From: AC-32 sp963736055
Lineage (GTDB): Bacteria; Actinomycetota; Thermoleophilia; Gaiellales; Gaiellaceae
Assembly: GCA_963736055.1 (NCBI GenBank)
Contig: CAVTNM010000008.1
Span: forward strand, 248,001 to 312,000
Direction: 5' to 3'
DNA length: 64,000 nt
Below are positions 17,898 through 25,591 of this stretch, piece by piece. A program made the translations under genes and the position numbers. Position 1 is the first letter of the stretch. Each line of letters begins with the position of its first letter. Below the pieces are notes generated by a model. That model was not told the origin of the DNA, searched no databases, and worked only from the letters and a program-made list of their open reading frames with translations.

Positions 17898-19168
17898 AGC
17901 AGCGGCACCTCCGCTTTCGTTCTCGGCTCGATTTGCATCAACCGCACCAGCAGCGGGATCGCACAGAGGATCAGTATCCCGCAGATAGGCCAGAGCACCT
18001 GGTAGCCGTCGGTCTTGCTGAAGTACGGCTGCGACAGGTCGATCGCAAGGCCTGCCAGCGGCGCACCTACCAGCAGCCCGATCCCCTTCGTCGTCGTCGC
18101 CAGCCCGGAGACGGCGCCGCGGTGCTCGACCGGCACGATCTTGTAGAGCAGCCCCCAGGCGAGTGTCATCACGGTGCCGCCGGCGATCGAGACGGCGGTG
18201 ATGAAGCCGAAGTACCAGTCGTGCCACTCCTGTGCGAACCCGGCCGCCAGGAAGCCGCCGCCGTAGATGAACGAGGCGAAGAAGATCACTCGCGCGAGCC
18301 CGAAGCGGTCGCCCAGCCGGCCGGCGAAGATCGCTGCGATCACATACCCGGTTGCGACCGCCCCTAGTACGGCGGACGAGAGCACCTTCGACTGGTTCAG
18401 CCCGTCGATGATGTAGAGGACGACGAACGTCCTCGCCGCCGCGAAGGCGCCTTCCCACGCCGAGTTGGCGAGCAGGAATCGCCGTACGTCCCCGTCCTGC
18501 CAGAAGATGTGCCAGCTGCGCTGGATGTAGGCCCAGAAGCCCTCGAAGACGCGGCCGTGGCCCCCATCCTCCCGCACGAGCAGGATCGTCGCCCCGCACG
18601 CGGCCGTGGTCAGGACCGAGGCGAGGATGAAGGGGGAAGGCCGCCAGACCTTGAACAGGAGGCCGCCGACGACCAGGGCGATTCCGATCGCGATCCCGCG
18701 CTGGATGTGCTGGATTCCCTGTGAGCGGCCGAACGTCGAGGGCGGGAGTATGTCCGGGTAGAGCCCCCGGTACGGCGTCTCGAAGAGGTAGTAGGCGAAG
18801 AAGAACGACATCACGATCACGACCGTCGTCCAGAGGTTCGGCATGAACGGCATCAGCAGCAGGCAGAACCCCATCGGGCCCAGCGCGACGAGCATGAACG
18901 GCCGCCTCCGACCCAATGGCGTGTGGAAGGAATCGCTCCAGGGACCGACCACCGGGGAGACCGTCAGGGCGAAGATGCCCTCCGCGCCGAGAATCACCCC
19001 GATCAGGCCGCCGGAGTCGGTGAAGCGGTGCAGCAGCGGCGGGAGGTACGCCGCGGTCGTGGTGATCGAGAACGCGAGCCCGAAGGCGCCGAGGCCGAGC
19101 GTCCACAGCAGACGGCGCTGGACCGGCGGCACGGTTACCAGGGCATCGGACGCCGGTGTCGTGGCCAC
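17894..19168 (-). CDS. MFS transporter, sugar-transporter-like (12 TM)
   Basis: A 424-aa permease with about 12 hydrophobic segments. The loop 2-3 region reads GPWSDSFHTPLGRRRPFML, the R-x-G-R-R-R-P-F form seen in SLC45/GPH-like sugar transporters. The middle loop and a second copy GRLGDRFGLAR are also typical of MFS. GTG at 19168 overlaps a small upstream TetR-like remnant as TAGTG, and its stop overlaps the cupin start. Substrate unknown. Confidence 0.9.
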   Translation of the reverse strand: MATTPASDALVTVPPVQRRLLWTLGLGAFGLAFSITTTAAYLPPLLHRFTDSGGLIGVILGAEGIFALTVSPVVGPWSDSFHTPLGRRRPFMLVALGPMGFCLLLMPFMPNLWTTVVIVMSFFFAYYLFETPYRGLYPDILPPSTFGRSQGIQHIQRGIAIGIALVVGGLLFKVWRPSPFILASVLTTAACGATILLVREDGGHGRVFEGFWAYIQRSWHIFWQDGDVRRFLLANSAWEGAFAAARTFVVLYIIDGLNQSKVLSSAVLGAVATGYVIAAIFAGRLGDRFGLARVIFFASFIYGGGFLAAGFAQEWHDWYFGFITAVSIAGGTVMTLAWGLLYKIVPVEHRGAVSGLATTTKGIGLLVGAPLAGLAIDLSQPYFSKTDGYQVLWPICGILILCAIPLLVRLMQIEPRTKAEVPLL

Positions 19169-19287
19169 TAGGCCCTCGCGGCCGTCAGACGGCTCGTGTG
19201 ATAGCCCTTGCGGGCGAAGACGCGTACCGCCGCATCGAGCAGCGGCCGGCGCTTCTCTCCCTGCGCAGTCGACGACCGGTCAGGCAC
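19168..19287 (-). pseudogene. TetR-family regulator remnant (39-aa N-terminal fragment)
   Basis: From GTG 19287 the frame encodes EKRRPLLDAAVRVFARKGYH followed by TSRLTAARA and a TAG. This is the conserved helix 1 and start of helix 2 of a TetR DNA-binding domain, cut off before the recognition helix. The stop overlaps the MFS start (TAGTG), an AAAAAGG ribosome site precedes it, and a TACACT box is 9 nt before the GTG. Either a regulator decayed by deletion, leaving its promoter to drive the MFS operon, or a tiny leader ORF coupling translation. Confidence 0.5.
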
Positions 19288-19303
19288 CCTTTTTCGAGTG
19301 TAG

Positions 19304-19317
19304 TAGGTTCATCTGCG
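19304..19317 (+). promoter_or_regulatory. -10 box of a leaderless promoter for the CoA-transferase gene
   Basis: TAGGTT (19304-19309) lies 8 nt before GTG 19318, with no ribosome site. Confidence 0.5.
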
Positions 19318-20259
19318 GTGGAACCGCTCGCCGGGCTGCTCGTTCTCGACCTCACGCGGTACCTGCCCGGCCCCTTCGCGAGCCGTGAGCTCCTCGAGTT
19401 AGGCGCGCGCGTGGTGCGGCTGGAGGCGCCCGGTGGAGACCCACTGCGGGAGCTCGCGCCGGCCTGGCACGAGGCGCTGAACGCGGGCAAGGAGTCCGTC
19501 ACGTGCGACCTCAAGGCCGACCCGGCAACCGGCCGGCGGCTCTGCGCGGAGGCCGACGTCGTGCTGGAGAGCTTCCGGCCCGGGGTCGTGGAGCGGCTGG
19601 GCGTCGCGCCCGGCGACCTGCCCGAGACCGTCGTCTACTGCTCGTTCACGGGCTTCGGCCCCGACGACCTGCGCGCCGGGCACGACCTCAACTACCAGGG
19701 CTACGCCGGCCTCCTCGCAGACACCGCGCCTGCCCTTCCGCCTGTGCCCATCGCCGACCTGGCCGCCGGAGCGCTGGCGGCGGTCACGCAGATCCTCGCC
19801 GCGCTGCTGGAGCGCGAGCGGACCGGCCGCGGACGCCGTCTGACGATCTCGCTGACCCACGGCGCTCACCGGCTCGTCTCCTATCGGCTCGGCGAAGAGC
19901 CCGTCCCGCGCCTGCTGACCGGCGGGCTTGCGTGCTACCGGATCTACGCGACCGCCGACTCCCGCTACCTGACCGTCGCGGCGCTCGAGCCGCGGTTCTT
20001 CCGCCGCCTGTGCGAGCTGCTCGGCAGGCCGGAGCTCGCCGAGCGCCAATGGGAAGCCGACCAGGAGCCGCTCGCGGCCGAGCTGGCCGAGGTGTTCGCC
20101 CTGAGGCCGCTCGCGGGCTGGCTCGAGCTCTTCGAGGAAGAGGACGTGGGCGTCGGCCCGGTCGCGACACTGGACGAGGCCGCAGCTCAGCTGGGTGGAA
20201 GCCCGAGGGCGGCCGGCAGAGCGAACAGGTCCGGCAAACGCTCCTCCAGCTCCAGGTAG
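19318..20259 (+). CDS. Family III CoA-transferase / alpha-methylacyl-CoA racemase-like protein, shortened C-terminus
   Basis: CaiB/BaiF family protein: VLDLTRYLPGPFASRELLELGARVVRLE at the N-terminus, DLKADPATGRRL, ESFRPGVVERLG, VYCSFTGFG and AGHDLNYQGYAGLL. The GHDxNY motif is that of the racemase-like branch. Identity with the family fades after VATLDEAAAQLG, and the last 25 residues (SPRAAGRANRSGKRSSSSR) look random and lie over the convergent HAD gene. The 313-aa length is some 40 residues or more short of typical members, so the end was probably lost. GTG at 19318. Confidence 0.83.
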   Translation: MEPLAGLLVLDLTRYLPGPFASRELLELGARVVRLEAPGGDPLRELAPAWHEALNAGKESVTCDLKADPATGRRLCAEADVVLESFRPGVVERLGVAPGDLPETVVYCSFTGFGPDDLRAGHDLNYQGYAGLLADTAPALPPVPIADLAAGALAAVTQILAALLERERTGRGRRLTISLTHGAHRLVSYRLGEEPVPRLLTGGLACYRIYATADSRYLTVAALEPRFFRRLCELLGRPELAERQWEADQEPLAAELAEVFALRPLAGWLELFEEEDVGVGPVATLDEAAAQLGGSPRAAGRANRSGKRSSSSR

Positions 20260-20876
20260 CGGTCCTCCCGGTCGAGCAGGAAGGCTCGCTCGATGCCCGC
20301 CGCGCGCGCGCCCTCGACGTCGTCCTCGGGCGAGTCGCCCACCATCGCCGCCGCCGCAGGCTCTACCTCGAGGCGCTCCAGGACGGCCTGGAAGATCGTC
20401 GGGTGCGGCTTCGTGCGGCCGAAGGCGCCCGAGCCGAGCGCGGCGTCGACGTCCAGCCGGTGGTGCGCGACGAACTCGTCCAGGTCGCGCCCGGTATTGG
20501 AGACGAGGCCGAGCTTCAGCCCCTGCTCGCGCAGCGCGTCCAGGATCGGCAGCGCATCGTCGTAGAGCTCGAAGTGCTCGGCGTGCTCCCAGGCCCGCGT
20601 CATCTCCAGCGCACAGTCGTAGGCCGAGTCGGCGTCACCGCCCATGCCGCGGATGATCCGCTCGGTGAAGGCGACCCAGATCTCCTCGTCGTGCTCGAGC
20701 TCGGGGTGGCGTTTGATCCCCTCCACCGCCTTCTCGCGAGCCTGGCGGTAGCGCGAAGGGTCGAGCTCGAGCCCGAACCGCGCGCCCAGCCGCTGGTACC
20801 CCTCGGGCCCGAGCTCCGGCCCGGGCCGGGCGATCGTGAAGTCGACGTCGAAGAGCACGGCCCGCAGGTCGGTCAC
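20187..20876 (-). CDS. HAD-superfamily hydrolase (phosphatase-like)
   Basis: 229-aa Rossmann phosphatase with motif I DVDFT (residues 10-14; the nucleophile Asp and the acid Asp are both present), motif II SNTG, motif III Lys in GRTKPHP and motif IV GDSPEDDVEGARAAG. The cap lies between motifs I and II (helical, about 20-100), as in class I HADs. Substrate unknown. The GTG start has a GAGG site about 8 nt upstream. It follows the nitrilase gene by 28 nt, so they may be co-transcribed. Its 3' end overlaps the CoA-transferase by 73 nt. Confidence 0.9.
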   Translation of the reverse strand: MTDLRAVLFDVDFTIARPGPELGPEGYQRLGARFGLELDPSRYRQAREKAVEGIKRHPELEHDEEIWVAFTERIIRGMGGDADSAYDCALEMTRAWEHAEHFELYDDALPILDALREQGLKLGLVSNTGRDLDEFVAHHRLDVDAALGSGAFGRTKPHPTIFQAVLERLEVEPAAAAMVGDSPEDDVEGARAAGIERAFLLDREDRYLELEERLPDLFALPAALGLPPS

Positions 20877-20904
20877 GCAGTCGCCTCGCCGTCTCGAGAC
20901 AGCT

Positions 20905-21741
20905 CTAGAGCCTGGCCGGCCAGCGGTAGGCGTCGGCCTGCCGGTTCGCCAGCGACGGCAGCTTCTCGCGCACGGACCGCAGGCGTCCTCGATCGAGCTC
21001 AGCCGAGATGACCGTCTCCTCGTCGGGCGCCTGGGCGAGCACGATGCCCCACGGGTCGACGATCAGCGAGCGGCCATAGGCGGGCTTCCCGGGCAGCGTC
21101 TCGCCGACCTGCGCCGGCGCGGCCACGTAGTACTGGTTCTCGATCGCCCGCGCGCGCAGGAGCACGTGCCAGTGGTCCTTGCCGGTCGGCGTCGTGAAAT
21201 GCGCCGGGACCGTCACCAGCTCGGCTCCCTCGAGCGCGAGGATCCGGTAGAGCTCGGGGAAGCGGACGTCGTAGCAGACGGTCAGCCCGATCGGCCAGCC
21301 CTCGCCGCGGACGACGACGGGCTCCTCGCCGGGCTCCTCCGCCTCCGACTCGCGGTAGACGTGACCGCCGACCTCGACGTCGAAGAGGTGGATCTTGCGG
21401 TAGACGCCGAGCAGCTCGCCGTCGGGGCCGAAGACGAGGCTGGTGTTCGAGAGCTTTTCGCGCCCTTCGCGCTCCTCGGAGATGGAGCCGCCGACCAGTG
21501 TGATCCCGTGGCGCTTCGCCCAGTCGGCCATCGCCGCGACCGACTCGCCGGACTCCAGCGTCTCGGCGGCCGCGTGCAGCACGTCCTTGTTCCCGATCGC
21601 GTTCCACTTCTCCGGCAGCGCGACGAGGTCGGCCCCGGTGGCCGCGGCCCTCGCCACCAGTCGCTCGGCGCTCTCGAGGTTGGCCGCCTTGTCGGGCCCG
21701 CTCGTCATCTGCACGCAGGCGACGCGAAGGAGGTCGGACAC
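20905..21741 (-). CDS. Carbon-nitrogen hydrolase (nitrilase superfamily, Nit2/omega-amidase-like)
   Basis: 278-aa single-domain amidohydrolase with the Glu-Lys-Cys triad: Glu in VALPEKWN, Lys in GVYRKIHLFD and Cys in LTVCYDVRFPEL. The KIHLFDVEV and RFPELYR segments fit the Nit/omega-amidase branch, which hydrolyses alpha-ketoglutaramate or a deaminated glutathione-like metabolite in a repair role (family knowledge). GTG at 21741 begins MSDLLRVACVQM. Divergent from an MFS gene across 22 nt with overlapping promoters. Confidence 0.93.
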   Translation of the reverse strand: MSDLLRVACVQMTSGPDKAANLESAERLVARAAATGADLVALPEKWNAIGNKDVLHAAAETLESGESVAAMADWAKRHGITLVGGSISEEREGREKLSNTSLVFGPDGELLGVYRKIHLFDVEVGGHVYRESEAEEPGEEPVVVRGEGWPIGLTVCYDVRFPELYRILALEGAELVTVPAHFTTPTGKDHWHVLLRARAIENQYYVAAPAQVGETLPGKPAYGRSLIVDPWGIVLAQAPDEETVISAELDRGRLRSVREKLPSLANRQADAYRWPARL

Positions 21742-21747
21742 GCGAGC

Positions 21748-21757
21748 AGGATAGCTT
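21748..21757. promoter_or_regulatory. Two overlapping -10 boxes of divergent leaderless promoters
   Basis: The minus strand has TATCCT at 21753-21748, 6 nt before GTG 21741. The plus strand has TAGCTT at 21752-21757, 6 nt before GTG 21764. The boxes share two base pairs, so both RNA polymerases cannot sit at once. Confidence 0.6.
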
Positions 21758-21763
21758 TCGGCC

Positions 21764-22996
21764 GTGGAGGCGATCGCCGCCGGATCCTCGCGCGCCCGGT
21801 TCTTGCATGCGTTCAAGAGCCGCGACTTCCGCCTTCTCTGGACCGGCCAGGCGATCTCGCTGCTCGGCGACACCGCCTTCGTCGTCGCGCTGGGCTGGAG
21901 GACATTCACGCTCACCGGCTCTGCGCGGTCGCTCGCGATCGTGCTGACGCTTCAGGGCCTCGGCCTGCTGTCCACGGTGCTGCTCGGCGGGGCGCTTGCG
22001 GACCGTTACGACCGGCGGACGCTGATGCTCGTCTCCGACGTGGCCCGCTTCGCGCTCATCGGCACCCTCGCGGTGGTCGACGCCAGCGGCCACCTCAGCA
22101 TCGAGATCCTCGCCGGGCTCGCCTTCGCCGAAGGCCTCGCGACCGGGTTCTTCACGCCTGCGCTCGGCGGGCTCGTCCCGCTCGTCGTCGAGCAGCCGGG
22201 CCTCGGCTCGGCGAACGCCCTGATCGGGATGGCGCGCCAGGGCAGCCTGCTGATCGGGCCGACCTTCGCCGGGCTGATGTACGGCATCGCCGGCTCGACG
22301 GTCGTCTTCGGCTTCAACTCCGTCTCCTACCTGGTCTCGTTCGGCTTCGTCCTCGCGACCAGGCCTCGCCAGGGCGAGCGGGCAGAGTCCGTCGGGACGC
22401 TGCGCGAGATCTGGGCCGGGATCCGCTACGTGACGGAGATCCCATGGTTATGGGTGACGATCACCCTGTTCGCATTCGTGCTCATGTTCCAGTGGGCGCC
22501 GATCCAGGTGCTGACCCCGAAGCTCGTCCGCGACCACTTCGACCTGGGTGTGGGCGCGTACGGCGTCATCTTCTCGACGCTCGGCGCGGGGATGATCATC
22601 GGCGCGGTCACCTTCGGCCAGACGAACCCGCGACGGCGCCGGGGGCTGGTTTCGTACCTGATCTGGATGCTGAACAGCCTTCTGGTCGTCGTGTTCGCGC
22701 TCTCCCCCTGGTACTCGCTCGGGCTCGTCGCCTCGTTCTTCCGCGGGATCTGCATCGGCTACGCCGTCGCGGTATGGGAGACGATGCTGATGGAGCTCGT
22801 ACCCCAGCACATGCTCTCTCGCGTCGTCAGCCTCGACTGGTTCGGGGCCTTCGGACTAACGCCCTTCGGCCTGCTCGCCGCGGGAGCGGTATCGAACTAC
22901 TTCTCGGCAGGGACGATCATCGCCGGCGGAGCGGTGGTCTCGATGTGCCTCGTCGGCGCAGGCCTGCTCTCTAAGCAGATCCGGGAGATCGACTAG
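21764..22996 (+). CDS. MFS transporter (410 aa)
   Basis: About 12 TM segments; the first follows LWTGQAISLLGDTAF. The loop GGALADRYDRRTLML is the MFS signature G-x-x-x-D-R-x-x-R-R, and the fold resembles efflux-type MFS proteins (enterobactin exporter EntS-like group). Substrate unknown. GTG 21764, leaderless-type. A small basic ORF begins immediately after its TAG. Confidence 0.9.
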   Translation: MEAIAAGSSRARFLHAFKSRDFRLLWTGQAISLLGDTAFVVALGWRTFTLTGSARSLAIVLTLQGLGLLSTVLLGGALADRYDRRTLMLVSDVARFALIGTLAVVDASGHLSIEILAGLAFAEGLATGFFTPALGGLVPLVVEQPGLGSANALIGMARQGSLLIGPTFAGLMYGIAGSTVVFGFNSVSYLVSFGFVLATRPRQGERAESVGTLREIWAGIRYVTEIPWLWVTITLFAFVLMFQWAPIQVLTPKLVRDHFDLGVGAYGVIFSTLGAGMIIGAVTFGQTNPRRRRGLVSYLIWMLNSLLVVVFALSPWYSLGLVASFFRGICIGYAVAVWETMLMELVPQHMLSRVVSLDWFGAFGLTPFGLLAAGAVSNYFSAGTIIAGGAVVSMCLVGAGLLSKQIREID

Positions 22997-23143
22997 ATGC
23001 CGGTGTACTGGAAGCCGAAGTACGGAACGAGAAGCTCGCGCCACCGAGCCTGGGTGAGGCAGGAACAGAAGCGGGAAGCTGCCGCCAAGCGTGGACCGCG
23101 AGCCTCGCTGCGCGAGCGGCTGAAGGCATTCTTCAGGCGCTGA
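22997..23143 (+). CDS. Small basic protein (48 aa), unknown
   Basis: MPVYWKPKYGTRSSRHRAWV... is very rich in Arg and Lys. The ATG follows the MFS stop without any gap (TAG-ATG), which suggests translational coupling. Too short for family assignment. An Arg-rich peptide of this kind could bind RNA or membrane, but that is speculation. A hairpin follows 50 nt downstream, consistent with the end of a transcript. Confidence 0.55.
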   Translation: MPVYWKPKYGTRSSRHRAWVRQEQKREAAAKRGPRASLRERLKAFFRR

Positions 23144-23193
23144 GGGACTCACAAGGCTGCGACGAGCTGCGGACGACAGGGGCTGATTACGCC

Positions 23194-23220
23194 GCTGATC
23201 CGGGCTTGACCCGGATCAGC
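23194..23220 (+). terminator. Hairpin, probable terminator of the MFS transcript
   Basis: GCTGATCCGGG (23194-23204) and CCCGGATCAGC (23210-23220) form a perfect 11-bp stem with the loop CTTGA. No T-run follows, as is common in high-GC actinobacteria. Confidence 0.65.
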
Positions 23221-23305
23221 CGATAGGCGCGCTCGGAGAAAGGACGGCTGAATGGCGGATTCCAAGGGGCGGCTCCCCGACCCAGCTAGTCGCGAACACG
23301 CCGTA

Positions 23306-23344
23306 AAGGAGGGGGCTCGTGGGGGAACCAGGGGTTCCCCCACG
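23306..23344 (+). repeat. Dispersed hairpin repeat C, copy 1
   Basis: AAGGAGGGGGCT is followed by a 12-bp perfect stem CGTGGGGGAACC / GGTTCCCCCACG with the loop AGG. A second copy lies on the minus strand at 60475-60437. The two are identical except for the outer three base pairs, which change together so that pairing is kept. Confidence 0.85.
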
Positions 23345-23350
23345 AAGCGA

Positions 23351-23369
23351 GCGGGGCCTTCGGCCCCGC
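23351..23369 (-). terminator. GC-rich hairpin downstream of tRNA-Pro
   Basis: GCGGGGCC (23351-23358) pairs with GGCCCCGC (23362-23369) around TTC. It lies 10 nt beyond the 3' end of the tRNA on its strand and may end or process that transcript; it also directly follows repeat C. Confidence 0.5.
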
Positions 23370-23378
23370 GACGCGTGA

Positions 23379-23452
23379 TCGGGGTGCCCAGATTTGAACT
23401 GGGGACCTCTCCGACCCGAACGGAGCGCGCTACCAGGCTGCGCCACACCCCG
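23379..23452 (-). tRNA. tRNA-Pro (anticodon CGG)
   Basis: Read on the minus strand, 74 nt fold as a complete cloverleaf: acceptor CGGGGTG/CACCCCG plus discriminator A, D-stem GCGC/GCGC with GG in the loop, anticodon stem CTCCG/CGGAG with loop TTCGGGT (anticodon CGG), 5-nt variable loop, and T-stem CCCAG/CTGGG with loop TTCAAAT. CCA is not encoded. It reads the common proline codon CCG of this GC-rich genome. Confidence 0.97.
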
Positions 23453-23463
23453 AGTGAGCAAGG

Positions 23464-24312
23464 TTAGCGGCTCGCCGCGAGAAACGACTCGATCGCATCC
23501 GCGCAGGCGTCGGGCCTTTCACCTATCAGGAGGTGCCCGCAGTCGGCGATCAGCCGCAGCGGCGCGCGCAGCCGCCGTGCGTACTCGAACGCGTCGCCGA
23601 CGGGGAGCTGGGTGTCCCGCGCGCCCCAGAGCACGAGGGCAGGACAGCGCACGCGGTCGAGATCTGCCCGGGGGTCGTCCCGCGTCAGCGCCTGTGCGGC
23701 GCTGACCGTGTCCGTGTGGCGCGCGGGCCCGGCGAGGAAGCCGTCCACCACCTCCGCCGGGAGCGCCTGGGGGTCCGCGGCGCCCCAGCGCCCGAAGACG
23801 AGCTTCCTCAGCGCCGGCGAGCGGGCCACCCGGCCCCGATGCGGCGCGATCCGCCTGCCCGGCTTGAGCGCTCCCGTGATCGCGAGCGCGTAGCGCGACC
23901 GGCGAGTGCTCGACGTGATGCCCGCCGCGCTAGCGAGAACGACGCTTCCGACGAGCTCGGGCCGGCGGATCGCCAGGCGGAGCGCGATCGCACCGCCGAG
24001 CGAGTGCCCGACGACCGCCGTCGGGGAGACGCCCTCGTGCTCCAGGACGAGCGCCAGCCGGTCCGCGTAGGCATTCAGTCTTGGTGCCGCCGGGAGCGGC
24101 CCGGAGCCTCCGTGTCCGGGAAGCTCGGGCACGAGAAGCCGCCGTCCCGTAAGCAGCGGAGCAAGGGCTCGCCAGTTCGAGGCAGCCCCGCCGAGCCCGT
24201 GAACCAGCAGGAGCGGCTCTCCGCGGCCGGCGACGAGGTAGCGGAGCCTGCAGCCACGAGCTTCGAGGAAGCGTTCCTCGAATCCAGGCAGCTCAACCTT
24301 TGCTTCCGTCAC
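23464..24312 (-). CDS. Alpha/beta-hydrolase
   Basis: 282-aa single-domain hydrolase. Oxyanion strand LLLVHGLGGAASNW, nucleophile elbow VVGHSLGGAIAL (Ser), acid Asp in WGARDTQLP and His in ADCGHLLIGE form the catalytic triad. Similar to bromoperoxidase-like/meta-cleavage hydrolases, but the substrate is unknown. GTG start at 24312; a sigma-70-like promoter for the opposite strand overlaps its first codons. Confidence 0.92.
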   Translation of the reverse strand: MTEAKVELPGFEERFLEARGCRLRYLVAGRGEPLLLVHGLGGAASNWRALAPLLTGRRLLVPELPGHGGSGPLPAAPRLNAYADRLALVLEHEGVSPTAVVGHSLGGAIALRLAIRRPELVGSVVLASAAGITSSTRRSRYALAITGALKPGRRIAPHRGRVARSPALRKLVFGRWGAADPQALPAEVVDGFLAGPARHTDTVSAAQALTRDDPRADLDRVRCPALVLWGARDTQLPVGDAFEYARRLRAPLRLIADCGHLLIGERPDACADAIESFLAASR

Positions 24313-24328
24313 CGCGGGCGATTATTCT
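24300..24328 (+). promoter_or_regulatory. Candidate promoter for a leader RNA and the small HTH gene
   Basis: TTGCTT (24300-24305), 17-nt spacer, TATTCT (24323-24328). One of the best -35/-10 pairs in the window; predicted start near 24335. Confidence 0.55.
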
Positions 24329-24335
24329 TCGTGGT

Positions 24336-24433
24336 GATGGATCGTTCGGGGAGGCAGGACCCCTGATTCCTGCCGGACACCCACGAGGAGCACTCGACTA
24401 GCCCGCAGGCGCTGTAGCGCAAGCGGGCTTTTT
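24336..24433 (+). ncRNA. Possible leader or small RNA ending in an intrinsic terminator
   Basis: About 98 nt between the promoter at 24300 and the T-run at 24429-24433. It contains a hairpin GGCAGGA...TCCTGCC around 24352-24374 and a terminator hairpin. The terminator lies before the downstream ORF, so most transcripts would end without it: either a free-standing small RNA or an attenuator. No known RNA family recognised. Confidence 0.45.
24400..24433 (+). terminator. Intrinsic terminator upstream of the small HTH gene
   Basis: AGCCCGC (24400-24406) pairs with GCGGGCT (24423-24429), an inner GCGC/GCGC stem adds to it, and TTTTT follows. This is the only clear hairpin plus T-run I found in the window. 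Confidence 0.75.
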
Positions 24434-24463
24434 CATGCCGCCGACCACCCTGGAAGGAGCAAG

Positions 24464-24634
24464 ATGCCGAACCACCTGACGCCGGAGGAACTCTCCAAGG
24501 AGCTCGGGATCGACCGGATAGAAGTGATCCGCCTCTGCCTCGAGGAAGGCATCCCGATCTACCAGGGCAAGATCGACAAGACCCTCTTCCGGGCGCAGCT
24601 CGAGGCGCTCGGCGCCGTCGCACAACCCCACTAG
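24464..24634 (+). CDS. Small helix-turn-helix-like protein (56 aa)
   Basis: LTPEELSKELGIDRIEVIRLCLEEGIPIYQGKID looks like a MerR/excisionase-type winged HTH: helix, turn at GID, recognition helix, then a short wing. GGAAGGAGC gives a strong ribosome site before the ATG at 24464. The upstream terminator suggests regulated read-through. Likely DNA-binding (inference). Its stop is 10 nt from the 3' end of convergent ku. Confidence 0.7.
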   Translation: MPNHLTPEELSKELGIDRIEVIRLCLEEGIPIYQGKIDKTLFRAQLEALGAVAQPH

Positions 24635-24643
24635 CGCGCGGGA

Positions 24644-25504
24644 TTACTTTGCCGCGGCGCGCTTCTTCGGCGCGGTCTTCTTGCGCGCGGCCGGCTTCTT
24701 GCCGTCCTCGGCTTCGCCCTTCGTCGCCGCCACGCTACGCTTCAGCGCCTCCATCAGGTCGACGACCGGCGCATCGGCGACCGGCTCGGGCTCCACGATC
24801 TCCTCGCCGTTCAGCTTCGCTTCGAGCATCTCGCGCAGGTTCTCTCGGTACTCGCTGTGGAACTCGGTCGGGTCGAACTCGCCGACGAGCCCGTCGATCA
24901 GCTGGCGCGCGAGCTCGAGCTCCGGCTCCTTGACCTTGATCTCCTCGACCGCCTCGTCGATCTCGGCCTGCGACTTGACGTCCTCTGCGAGGAAGAGCGT
25001 CTCGAGCACGAGCGCGTCGCCCTTTGGGCGGATGAGGCAGAAGTTCTCGTTGCCGCGGATGACCATGCGGCCGATCGCGGCCATGCCCGTCTCCTTCATC
25101 GCGCTCAGCAGCAGCACGTAGGGCCTCCGCTGGGCCTCGGCGCTCGACGGCGCAAGGAAGTACGTGCGGTCGAAGTACATCGGGTCGACCTGCTCGAGCG
25201 GGACGAAGCGCGAGATCTCGATCGCGCGCGACGTGTCGCGCTGCGCGATCGCCTCGAGGTCGGCATCCTCGACGATCACGAACTGGCCCTTCGAGACCTC
25301 CCAGCCCTTCACGAGCTCGTCCGACGGAACCTCGCGCTCGTGCACCGGGCACCAGCGCTTCTGCTTGATCGGCGTCTTGCACTCGCGATGCAACGTCCGG
25401 AAGGAGACATCCGAGGCACGGGCCTTCGGCGCCGTCGCGGGCGCGAGGCCAACCGGGATGGTGACCAGGCCGAAACTGAGTGATCCGTTCCAGGTAGTTC
25501 GCAT
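24644..25504 (-). CDS. ku: DNA-end-binding protein Ku
   Basis: Bacterial Ku homodimer subunit that binds DNA double-strand ends and recruits LigD for end joining. The 286-aa protein has RTTWNGSLSFGLVTIPVGL at the start, FRTLHRECKTPIKQKRWCPVHE, YFDRTYFLAP and a Ku core to about residue 255, then a Lys/Ala-rich tail of about 25 residues (KKPAARKKTAPKKR) typical of actinobacterial Ku. No ligD is seen within the window. ATG at 25504; a TAGAAT box lies at 25523-25518 on the minus strand. Confidence 0.95.
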   Translation of the reverse strand: MRTTWNGSLSFGLVTIPVGLAPATAPKARASDVSFRTLHRECKTPIKQKRWCPVHEREVPSDELVKGWEVSKGQFVIVEDADLEAIAQRDTSRAIEISRFVPLEQVDPMYFDRTYFLAPSSAEAQRRPYVLLLSAMKETGMAAIGRMVIRGNENFCLIRPKGDALVLETLFLAEDVKSQAEIDEAVEEIKVKEPELELARQLIDGLVGEFDPTEFHSEYRENLREMLEAKLNGEEIVEPEPVADAPVVDLMEALKRSVAATKGEAEDGKKPAARKKTAPKKRAAAK

Positions 25505-25579
25505 GGGGCCGCCTTGGAATTCTAGTGGGACCGGGCTGTTTCGCCGGGTTCACGCGGTTTCCTGCGCCGCCGAGGCGAC

Positions 25580-25591
25580 TACGATGATGCC
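25580..25591 (+). promoter_or_regulatory. -10 box of a leaderless promoter in front of a CTG start
   Basis: TACGAT (25580-25585) lies 6 nt before CTG 25592, the same spacing as at ATG and GTG starts elsewhere here. It supports CTG as the start of the acyl-CoA ligase gene. Confidence 0.5.
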
